This document shows positions 49,802 to 58,240 of a DNA stretch of 64,000 nucleotides, piece after piece. The notes under the pieces were generated by a model. That model made no database searches. It was not told the origin of the DNA and saw only the letters and a program-made list of their open reading frames with translations. Made by a program: the position numbers and the translations under genes. The DNA comes from Todiramphus chloris collaris (lineage: Eukaryota > Chordata > Aves > Coraciiformes > Alcedinidae), in the NCBI GenBank assembly GCA_025345505.1, contig JANVCC010000073.1:1443391-1507390 (forward strand), in the 5' to 3' direction. How positions within the stretch are numbered: the first letter of the stretch is position 1; the number at the start of each line of letters is the position of its first letter.

Positions 49802-50625
49802 GGCGTTTGCTCTGGAGCCTCACCTAGGGAGGATGGGTTTTGGGGTGTTTGTTCTGGAGCCTGACCTGGGGAGGACAGGTTTTGGGGTGTTTGCTCTGAA
49901 AGGAGGACAGGTTTTGGGGTGTTTGCTCTGAAGGGTGGACAGATTTTGGAGCGTTTGCTCTGGAGGGTGACCTGGGGAGGACAGATTTTGGGGTATTTGC
50001 TCTGGAGGGTGACCTGGGGAGGACAGATTTTGGGGTGTTTGCTCTGGAGCCTGACCTGGGGAGAACAGGTTTTGGGGCATTTGGAGGGTGACCTGGGATG
50101 GACAGATTTTGGGGCATTTGCTCTGAAGGGAGGACAGATTTTGGGGTGTTTGCTTTGAAGGGTGACCTGGGGAGGACAGATTTTGGGGCGTTTGCTCTGG
50201 AGGACAGATTTTGGGGTGTTTGCTCTGGAGCCTGACATGGGAAGGACAGGTTTTGGGGCATTTGGAGGATGGCCTGGGGAGGATAGATTTTGGGGTGTTT
50301 GCTCTGAAGGGTGGACAGATTTTGGGGCATTTGGAGGGTTACCTGGGGAGGACAGATTTTGGGGCATTTGCTCTGCAGGATGACCTGGGGAGGACAGATT
50401 TTGGGGTGTTTGCTTTGAAGGGAGGACAGATTTTGGGGTGTTTGCTCTGAAGGGAGGACAGATTTTGGGGCATTTGGAGGGTGACCTGGAGAGGACAGAT
50501 TTTGGGGCATTTGCTTTGAAGGGAGGACAGATTTTGGGGCGTTTGCTCTGAAAGGAGGACAGATTTTGGGGTGTTTGCTCTGAAAGGAGGACAGATTTTG
50601 GGGTGTTTGCTCTGAAAGGAGGAGA
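49802..50625 (+). repeat. G-rich minisatellite of about 22 units
   Basis: The core 'gacagattttggggtgtttg' (with g/a, t/c and g/a variants) occurs about 22 times in 824 bases. Units without a long spacer repeat every 32 bases; this is exact for the last three, where 'gacag' starts at 50,526, 50,558 and 50,590. Other units carry one of a few alternative spacers between cores: 'ctctgaaggg', 'ctctggagggtgacctgggg', 'ctctggagcctgacctgggg' or 'gagggtgacctggggag'. The array is therefore a mosaic of a constant core and shuffled spacers. On the minus strand all three frames are free of stops over long distances (up to 384 codons), with a Pro/Lys/Ser/Cys-rich pattern. Because 32 is not a multiple of three, each frame cycles through all three readings, so this is repeat arithmetic, not evidence of a protein. 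Confidence 0.95.
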
Positions 50626-50639
50626 GCTGCTGCAGCCAG

Positions 50640-50830
50640 AGCCCCGGGGGGCCGCAGCCAGCCCGCATCCCCCCTGCCAGCCCTGTGCCCGGGCCGGGGG
50701 GCCCAGGGGTCCCCGCAGCCATCGCCCCGCGCTCTGCAGCTGCCGGTGACGCACAAGCTGTAGGGGGGACCTCCTGCCTGCAGCTGCCGGGGGCTGGCTT
50801 CGCTGCCTCTATTTATAATCTCTGCCCTCC
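50640..50830 (+). promoter_or_regulatory. GC-rich stretch ending in a TATA/MEF2-like element
   Basis: Directly after the minisatellite comes about 120 bases of very GC-rich sequence (for example 'gccccggggggccgcagcca'). At 50,809-50,818 the string 'ctatttataa' fits both a TATA box and the MEF2 consensus YTAWWWWTAR exactly. An inverted CCAAT-like 'gactggct' lies downstream, near 50,841. No coding exon follows that I can recognise, so this is a promoter or enhancer candidate only. It lies about 2.2 kb upstream of the stronger promoter-like zone at 52.6-53.0 kb. Confidence 0.3.
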
Positions 50831-52599
50831 CCTGCGCTCTGACTGGCTCAGCTCTCGCGGAATGACTGCCGGAGACCTGCCAGCCACATCTCTGGGAATG
50901 AAATCCTCTTTTTTTCTTCTTCCCCCCCCCCCTCCATCTACGGAAGTAGCTATTGAGCATGTGTGACAGCGACTGCACCTCTGTTCTGGATATTTCTTAG
51001 GCCTCTGCCGCTTCCACCTGCCCGATTTTTACAGACACACAAGAAGGGGAAGGCTGGGCAATGTCCACAGAGGTGCCCGGGGCACGTAGAGCATCTCTGC
51101 CATGCTCCCGGGAAGAGCCAGGCTGAGGCTGAGCCCAGGCTCCCGTTCCGCTCGTTGCTGTTTGGAGGCCAAGATTAACTGGCCAGAAAGATGCCTCTAA
51201 ATTCAGGCCCATCGTGTGTTTTGGAGAAGTCGCTGTTATTCCTGGGACTGGAACTGGGGTTTCCTGGATGCTTGTTGGGAGTTCAGGCTCGAGCGTTGGA
51301 AAGTTGCTGGTATTGTTTTGGGAAAGGCTGGCAGCAATAATAAACGCTTCACACCTTGCACATGTTTTGCTCTTCTGATGAGTCTAAAATCACCTCAGAC
51401 TGTCCTAGCAATGTGTGTACTGGGTAGGAACTGGAAGCTGGTGGTCAGGTAGATCCAGCACCCACGGGACAGGTTTAAAGCAGCTTCTTGTACATATACA
51501 GATGGAAAAAAAAAAATCTCTTTTTGCTGCCCTCTCGAATGAGAAATCCCCTATTGGAACAGAGTCGAGGCTCTTGGTTGCTGGAGACGGCCTCTGGCTT
51601 TTAGTTACCACATAATTTAAAAAAGAAAAAAACAGGAGGAAAAGAAGCCACCTGCTTAACCCGAACGGTTCGTATTCCTAACACAACCCAGCCTCTGCGT
51701 CTGGGAACGCGTCCCGGCCACGCTGGCTGCGAAGCTGGTCAGAACCGGAGGGGCTGGTGCCTCGGGCGAGCATCGCTCTTGCCATCCCTCCTTTGATGGT
51801 GGGTGTGGAAAATCCCCCTTGTTTTCAGGGAGCTCGCTGGCAGCCCAAATGACCAAGGAAGAAAAGTGCAATAAGCCGTGCAGTGAACAGCTGGGTTCTG
51901 TACTGGTTTGAGTGGTGAGCTGGGAGCAGAATCCCGCTTATCCCTTCCCCAGGTGCTGGTGGCAAAAAATACCTGCCCAGGAAGGATGCTGTACTGAGAA
52001 GAGCCGCCTGTCCTCGGCACCAGCCGACTCCAGGTCCTGCCCGCTCGGGTTTAAACATTAAATCCCTCCCCAGCTCTTGCTGTTTGCTTCTGGAGAACAA
52101 AACCAGAGCTTGTTTAGACCCCATGGTCTGCGTGCTCGCATCCCAGGCAGGTTTGAGGAGCAGGTTTCCTGGAAGGTGCTGGTGCTCAGCCCCTGTCTGC
52201 GCGTCTCAGCGCGTGCTGCGTGTGCGTTGGCAACGTTTCTGGATTTGCCTTGGTAAAATGGTTTGCTTTTTCCAGCTGAGCACCTCTTTTTTTTGTGTGT
52301 GTGAGTGATGCTTTGCTAAGGTAACTGCTGTTTCTGGGGTCTAGGAATGAGGTCTGGGATAGCAGCTGGCACCTGGACCATAAACCCTGAGCATCTCTGT
52401 GAATTTAATGTAGGAAAGAGCTTTTCTGGCTGCCGTGGGAGGAATAAAGATCCCCCATCCCGTCCTCCCTCCCCTCCGCTTTTATCCATCTCTATCTGTG
52501 GAATCAGAATTCAGTTTAACCCTTGGCGGTGCGGTGTTGGGGAAGGAGGCTGCACCACGCATTTGGGCTGGGATGATGTGCACGGCGCTGCACGGAGCT
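50831..52599. other. Non-repetitive DNA between two promoter-like zones
   Basis: A C-run of about 11 lies near 50,922-50,932 within a T/C-rich tract. No repeat family, RNA gene or coding exon was recognised. Confidence 0.3.
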
Positions 52600-53030
52600 G
52601 AAAAGCGCTTCCCCCTACAAACTCCCCGCGTCCCAGCCTGGCGATGAATTTCCAAGTCACCAAGGGTTCGCCTTTCCGGTCGTTTTGGCCGCTTTTCTTC
52701 CCCGTTCTTCCTCCTGCTGCCCTACCTGGTCTGAGCAGGCTCCTAGCAGCACCGGCTCTTCTTGCTGGCGTTTAATGTTTTTTTTTTTCCATCCGAAGCT
52801 TGAAGCGCAGCCGCGGCGAGGAACGGCACCGGCGTCGCTCCCAGCGCCCGGAGACGCGGCAGCCGACCGCGAACCCCCCCCGGCGCGCTGCAAGTAGAAG
52901 GGGCGGGGTGGAGGGGGCTGAAGAAACCAAACCCCCCTCCCCAAACCCCGTGTCTGCGTGGTGCTCCCTGTCAACGACGCCGACGAGGCGGAAGAGTCGC
53001 GTATTTATGGAGCCGGCGCTTGACTGACAG
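52600..53030 (+). promoter_or_regulatory. CpG-rich promoter-like region with GC box and TATA-like element
   Basis: CpG density rises sharply here, most clearly at 52,800-52,890 ('gcagccgcggcgaggaacgg', 'ccccggcgcgctgcaag'). A consensus Sp-factor GC box 'ggggcgggg' lies at 52,900-52,908 and a TATA-like 'tatttat' at 53,002-53,008. Sequence changes character after that into a GA-rich leader. The order (CpG island, GC box, TATA-like element, then a short-ORF-bearing leader) supports a + strand promoter with a start near 53,030. Island promoters often fire both ways, so a divergent transcript is possible. The exact start site cannot be read from sequence. Confidence 0.5.
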
Positions 53031-53188
53031 CCAGGATCCCTTCGCTGCCTGGCCACCGGAGCTGATTAGTATGCGCAAGGGTCCGCCTCGCACCGAGAGA
53101 TGCAGCCGCAGCAGCTTGCAGAGCTGTCACACTCACACGGGCTTCTTACCCGCACTGGCTTGACGAATTAAAAAGCAAGCCAGCCGGC

Positions 53189-53237
53189 GAGAGAGAGAGA
53201 GAGAGACCGGGAGAGAGAGGGGGGAAGAGAGAGAGAA
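53189..53237 (+). repeat. GA-rich microsatellite (first)
   Basis: A run of GA dinucleotides interrupted by 'ccggg' and G/A runs, within the putative leader. Such tracts are common in 5' exons of vertebrate developmental and neuronal genes and can bind GA-binding factors. This is context, not proof of function. Confidence 0.85.
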
Positions 53238-53431
53238 GCTTGCAGACAGCGCTCGCTGGCTTTTCCTCAAGGAAGGATTTTCCATCTTGAGTGCTCGCTG
53301 GTTGTGATGATGCTTCCCGTAGCGGGCTCCAGCATGAGCTAGAGACAGCAGATAGGGGAGAAACTAAAAGCAGACCACAAAGCATTGCGAACCCGACCAA
53401 AACCAGGAGCAGTTTCCTCCTCTATTCTAGC

Positions 53432-53470
53432 ATGGTGGATGTATGGACAGTCTTACAGAGCAGAGGTTGA
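53432..53470 (+). CDS. Possible upstream ORF, 12 codons
   Basis: ATG at 53,432 opens a 12-residue frame (MVDVWTVLQSRG) that stops at 53,470, some 57 bases before the start of the 31-codon ORF. The start context has a G at +4 but C at -3, so it is moderate to weak. If the leader is transcribed, this uORF could reduce or delay initiation at 53,527. A minimal ATG-AGC-TAG frame also occurs near 53,333. A third, longer frame in another phase starts at 53,439 and overlaps the 31-codon ORF completely; its product is Cys/His-rich, then Arg/Glu-rich where it crosses the GA repeat. There is no independent sign that any of these is translated. Confidence 0.25.
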   Translation: MVDVWTVLQSRG

Positions 53471-53526
53471 CTTCTCCAAATCTGCCAGCCCCACATCTCG
53501 AACACTACAGTGTTCTGCATTGCACC

Positions 53527-53622
53527 ATGACCTTGGATGTTCAAACGGTGGTCGTTTTTGCAGTGATTGTGGTGCTATTGCTTGTGAATGTCATACTCAT
53601 GTTCTTCCTGGGCACTCGTTAA
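53527..53622 (+). CDS. 31-residue single-pass membrane microprotein (family not recognised)
   Basis: ATG at 53,527 has A at -3 ('gcaccatga'), a good initiation context, and the frame closes with TAA at 53,620-53,622. The product begins MTLDVQT, continues with an unbroken hydrophobic stretch of about 21 residues (VVVFAVIVVLLLVNVILMFF, then L) and ends GTR. Asp4 before the helix and Arg at the C-terminus would fit a tail-anchor-like or N-out/C-in topology. One Asn lies near the middle of the helix. A random 31-codon frame rarely consists so purely of membrane residues with polar ends, which is the main argument that it is real. Size and shape match sarcolipin, phospholamban and other regulin-type microproteins that bind membrane pumps or channels, but the sequence is not one of those I know, so no partner is proposed. 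It lies just behind a CpG-rich promoter-like zone and between two GA repeats. It could also be a conserved uORF of a larger spliced gene whose main coding exons lie outside the window. Confidence 0.6.
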   Translation: MTLDVQTVVVFAVIVVLLLVNVILMFFLGTR

Positions 53623-53691
53623 ATGGATTTTTTCTCCTGAGCTGTTGGGGGCTACTACTACCACTAGCGATTCAACAAGAGAGCACGAGCG

Positions 53692-53747
53692 GGAGAGAGA
53701 GAGAGAGAGAGAAAGGCAAGAGGGAGAGAGAGAAAGAGAGAGAGAGA
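53692..53747 (+). repeat. GA-rich microsatellite (second)
   Basis: An interrupted (GA)n tract with 'aaaggcaa' and 'ggga' breaks, located 70 bases after the 31-codon ORF. In another frame it encodes only Arg/Glu repeats, which explains the odd tail of the overlapping longer frame. Confidence 0.85.
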
Positions 53748-53857
53748 TTTCTTACTGAGGGGGGAAACGCGTTGAGCTTCAACATGGCCTCGCTGTGATA
53801 TGTATGACGTTGGTATTCTTATCTCTCCCTAAATCTTTTGTCATGTCTTGTCTTTTC

Positions 53858-53880
53858 TTTTTTTTTTTTTTTTTTTTTTT
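53858..53880 (+). repeat. T tract of 23
   Basis: An uninterrupted run of T preceded by T/C-rich sequence. It could be simple sequence or a polypyrimidine tract; an AG follows closely ('ttaag'), but no exon is evident after it. Confidence 0.85.
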
Positions 53881-54275
53881 AAGTATGCCTGTAAGTGTAG
53901 CTGCTTTTGCCTGGGTTTTTAAACGTGGTAAATAACAGCGATCCGTTCCTGCATCGTTGCGCGCCGGCGAGATGGAGCTGGTACCTCTTTAGCGAGGGGC
54001 AGAGTGGAAATAGCTTTCCGGGGTGAGCACGGGCTGTGTTGTTTTGCTTCCTTTGAAACAGGGGCTCAAGTTGAACCAGGAGGCGTTTTGCGTGAAATTT
54101 CTAGCGAGCGGTTGATGCGCGGTGTCCGGGAGAGTAACCGTGTAGCTGCCAGGTGAGAGGTGCTCTGTGCCATTGCATCGAGCTCCGGATGCTTTTCAGG
54201 GGAAGGAGGGGGAGGGGATGGGATGAGAAATCCTATTAAAGGATTAAAACTTTGCTAAAATAACATTCAGCCACC

Positions 54276-54312
54276 AAAAAAAAAAAAAGGGGGGGGGGGG
54301 GGGGGGAGAGAG
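54276..54312 (+). repeat. A13-G18-(AG)n homopurine tract
   Basis: Thirteen A are followed directly by eighteen G (54,289-54,306) and then AG dinucleotides, giving an unbroken purine strand. Such tracts can form triplex or quadruplex structures. Exact run lengths in assemblies are unreliable. Confidence 0.8.
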
Positions 54313-55977
54313 AGAAAAATTCTACTTTTATTTATCCGTGTTGCCTTGATGATCTGACTCAATTTCTCAGTGTTCAGCCCCAAAGCCTCCAAATTCTACG
54401 TCCACGCTGCTGGAGCTTAGTTCTGTTCTTTAAAGAGCGACCGAAACTTAACCTGCTGTTTTGTTTTGGTTTGTTTTGTTTTGGTTGGGGTTTTTTTATT
54501 ATTATTATTTTTTTTTTTTCCTGTTTGGATGTGGTTTATATCTCCGCAAATTGGTCAGGAGGGATCTGAGAGGAAAAAGGGGAATGCATGCTTTGTTTTT
54601 CTTTGCTAAAGCAACAGATACGGAGGGGTCAGGGTCTGCTTTGATTTCCCAGGGCGTTCTGTTTTGTCCCTTTTTTTGTTTGGTTGGTTGTTTCTCATGT
54701 GTGTAGCTGCGTGTATAATTTTTTGGCGATGTACGTAAGGAAAAAAAAAAAACCCAAAACCTTTGCCCACCTGGAGGATAACGAGATTTTGAGACGGGTT
54801 GTTTTGCGTGACTTTATTTACATTGATTTTCTTGCCAATGAAGTGCTAAGTTGTGCATTCTCTAGGCTACAGAGGTGTTCCACTAGTTCCAGGTCCTCTG
54901 TCGAAAGAGGGTCGAGACCCAAATTGCCGTGTTTACAGCTCGGAAGCGGAGCTGGCGGGGGGTTCAGCGGCAGTGCCTGAAGTTTAGAGAGAATATGAAG
55001 GGAAGGTCTGACAAGAGTGATGTCTTTTCCTCTTGAAAATACGTCGCTGTGCTGCGTTGCTGTTAGAAATCGTAAGGATTTTTCTTAAATATTATTTTAA
55101 ATATGGAAAAATGAGACTTGCTCAAAAGAACCGACCAAAAAAGACCCCAACAAACCGTCATCGCAGTTGGAAAACATTTACATCTCTTGCTGATGCTCCC
55201 TGGGATGAATTGCCCTGAGAATTTAACCGGTTCGTGCCGATTCCAGCTGCCTGTCGTTTGTCTGAGGCATTAGTAGAGAATTAATAGAATTCTCTCTTAA
55301 TCAGGGGTGTGGAAAAAATACCCGTGTGGCCGATGGGTAAAGGCATAGCTGGAGCTTGTGGCTGGGGATGTGCCGTTGTTGCCGTGGCAGAGTCTGCCTG
55401 CTGCAAGTTAGATGCAGAGCTGGGCTTAAGAGCGGGTTCAGGCTGGTGGCATGCCTGGCAATGGAGCAAAATACTGCAAACCTCACACTTTCAAAGTGGC
55501 TTTAGCTGAAAATAAAAGAGAAAATTTTTTTCTTCAAGTCCCCGGGGTGATATCAGTTGGCCCCCAAAGCTGGCAAGGAGAGTTTAGTGGGCAGCAGCCC
55601 GTTTTACTGGTTGGAAAAGCCAAGCCCCAGTGATGGAAGCCCAGGGAAGATGCTCTGGTGCCTGCTGGGCTCTGTGTCCCCCTCTTCACTTGTAGCTCTC
55701 TGCGCAAGGGCTGCCGGCTTCCCTTCAGAGGAGACCCGGTGGATCTTCTTTTTATTAATAAAACCCCCGAGTTGATGTGGTTCTGAGGGCGGCTGGGGTT
55801 GTGAAACGGCTCCAGTCTGCTTTGGTTTGCTGCTGGCTATCGTATGCCATTAGTTTTACGGGTTGCGGAATCTCCTGGAAATGGAATAAATGAGCAGAGA
55901 TCACCGCGGGAAAGGAATCAATCCCACGGCAGCCAAAAGAACCCGTTCAGGGAAACAGTTTGAAGTGACAGTGATTT

Positions 55978-55991
55978 GGGGGGGGGGGGGG
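55978..55991 (+). repeat. G run of 14
   Basis: An uninterrupted run of fourteen G. Simple sequence with no recognised context. Confidence 0.8.
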
Positions 55992-56243
55992 CAAAGAACA
56001 GAAACCCAAATGAAAAACAAACCCCCGACAGCCTGAAACCGAACCAGGGAGTTAAAAATGGGTTGGGACTGTGTCTGGACGTTTCTTTTCCTCCCAGCTT
56101 GGCTCTGTGGCTGAAGGTTTACCCTTCAATAAGATCTCGATGAGGAACGCTCGGTCCCCAGTGTGGTTTTCCAAGCGCATCCCTTGATCCCCAGCTGGGG
56201 CTCTGGGGGTGGGATGTTTCGGGGGGCGTGCGTGTCCGTGGCG

Positions 56244-56283
56244 ATGCGTGTTCACGTGTGTTCATGCGTGTTCACGTGTGTTC
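56244..56283 (+). repeat. 20-bp duplication carrying two CACGTG E-boxes
   Basis: The phrase 'atgcgtgttcacgtgtgttc' occurs at 56,244-56,263 and again at 56,264-56,283. Each copy has a perfect palindromic E-box CACGTG (56,253-56,258 and 56,273-56,278), so the boxes sit exactly 20 bases, about two helical turns, apart. bHLH factors of the MYC/MAX, USF and CLOCK/BMAL1 groups bind this hexamer. The surrounding GTG-rich text suggests a small microsatellite origin. Confidence 0.6.
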
Positions 56284-58217
56284 TGGCATGTGGCTGGTTC
56301 CTGCCAGCCCCTTCGGTGGGCTCGTGTGGTCTGACGGTTCTCCAGCCCCTGGGGAGGACGAGGGTGCCAGTGCTATGAGATGATGATGATGATGATTAAT
56401 ATCATTACCTATTTCTTTTTTTTCCCCCATCATGGAACTCTCTTGAGAGAGCGAATGTGGCTTTATTCCATCTTTCTCACCCATTACTCTCCCAGAGGCT
56501 GGTGGAGAGAAGGAAAGCAGGTTTAAGCATGAAAAGTTGGGAGCAGGAAACTTTGTTATGGTAGCAACACCGTGCCTCTTCTATCGGGCTTCCCATTTGG
56601 GGGGTGGGGAGAGGAGGAAATAAGCCTAAAAAGTGAGCAAGGGCTGGAGCTTCTGCTTCTTTTCTCCGATCCCCATTTCCCACCCCGAGTGCTCAGCGGC
56701 CACCTTTTCAAACAGGCCTGGAGCCACTCGCCCCAAGCCCGGTTCTGTGGGTTAGCAGGGGCAGTTCTGCCCAGCAGTTTGCTGGGTAAACTCCTCTGCC
56801 TGGCATTTCAGGAGCAGCTCAATCCACGACAGCGCTCTGGGGCCGCAGCGTGCCTGGGCACTTGCAGCAGAATCCCTGTGCTTGTGAGGGACTGTGCTGG
56901 CAAAATTCAGGGTGCAGCTTGTCTGCTGTGAAATACCTGTGTGTAGTGGAGCATCCCTGAGCTCTGTGGGATGGTCCGGGATGGTTCCTGGGGCACCTCA
57001 GCCCCATAAGTCCCCCGGCATTCGTAGACGTCGAGCTCCTCGTGTTGGTGAGGATGCTCGAGCTCGGGGATGTGGAAGAGGGATCGTTCTTTTAAAGCTC
57101 CGACCCTCTGGACAGCACGTCCCCAGAGACAAAAAAAAAAAAACCAGTGATTTGTATGTGGCTAGCACATTTCTAAGACACAAAATCTCTTTCTGTGATT
57201 GCTCCCGTGCGTTTGCCGAGGCTGGGTGATGGGGGACCTGCCTTGCTGTTTGTCTGCTTGAGCAGGATTCGGTGTTGTTTGCCACGGGATTCATGAGAAT
57301 GCCTCTGACTGTATCATAGCAACCCTGTTTCACACAGCCCAGAAAAAGTCTGCTCCTCCTCAGCAGCCAGCTGCCGTCTTCAAGATTCAGGCCCCCTTCT
57401 TTGCCCCGGGGAAAAGAGGGTGAATCTGTCCCTCTGTGGGTGCTACAGGGCAAGCATCGGTGCCAGGACCCTCCCTGCCAGTCCCACCTTCGCCGTGGTC
57501 TTAGCACCCTTTTGTTAAGGATGATCAGAGACCTTCCTTTTGGGTTTTGGTATTATTATATATATATTTTTTAAAAGGCTTCCCACCCCGAATATTTCCC
57601 ACTCCTGTTTTAAACCTCCCCGGTTAAAAGGGGGACGGGACAGCTCAGGTCCGCCCGTGGGGGTGAGTGGGCAGGTGGGCTCTGCATTTTGCAGTCTCAG
57701 GGTGCATCTTTCTCGGCCGGGTGCGACGAGCGCGTTCTGTGCGCGCCTTCCCGGGGGAACGCCAGGAGGGCCCTTCTGAGGAAGGGGTTTCTCTAAAATA
57801 GGCGGAATCTCCAGGAGTTTGAGAGCTGGAGGAAAACTCAGCGTTAGTAATCGCTAAGGGTGGTCCTGCGGGGACGAGGATGTGGCAGAGGGTGGTTCTG
57901 CTGCCTCTTGGGTTCACCCCTGCTTTCCCCAATGGCCTTGGGGACTCCTCTTTCCTGCTCGTAGAAGGGGAACATCACCCCTAGCCCGGGTGTAACCAAG
58001 ACCACTCGACTCCTGTTTCTCCCCTTTGTGCCATGTCATCGTAGTGGTTGGGCACCGGGGCACAACGCGCGTGCGGGTGTTGGCCTGGCTGGGTGTAGCC
58101 TGCTGGAACCCTTGTAGATGCCAAGCTGCAGTCGTTTTATGCTCCTCGCTAAAAATAGATGCTTCTGGAGGCAGAGCTGCTGGGGGAACCGTGATGATTT
58201 TGGGGTGTTTTTTTTTT

Positions 58218-58240
58218 AAATTGTATTTTAAATACAATTT
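58218..58240. repeat. Perfect inverted repeat, 11-bp arms
   Basis: 'aaattgtattt' at 58,218-58,228 is followed, after one T, by its exact reverse complement 'aaatacaattt' at 58,230-58,240. It lies after a T tract. With a one-base centre it is better described as a palindrome that could be a dimeric binding site or a cruciform than as a hairpin RNA. Confidence 0.8.

Larger units (their letters stand above)
53030..53890 (+). other. Putative first exon or leader of a + strand transcript
   Basis: The segment downstream of the promoter-like zone has features of a vertebrate 5' exon: two GA microsatellites, small upstream ORFs and a well-placed 31-codon ORF. A good 5' splice-site match ('cct' before 'gtaagtg') lies at 53,890/53,891 just after a T tract and could end the exon. 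An unspliced transcript or an earlier donor is also possible. No downstream exon could be matched, so the parent transcript stays unidentified. Confidence 0.35.

Noticed and set aside
49633-50978. Two long minus-strand open frames (373 and 384 codons) rich in Pro, Lys, Ser and Cys
   Set aside because: They lie mostly within the minisatellite with 32-bp base period, and the same motif set appears in several frames. Open length is explained by unit composition.
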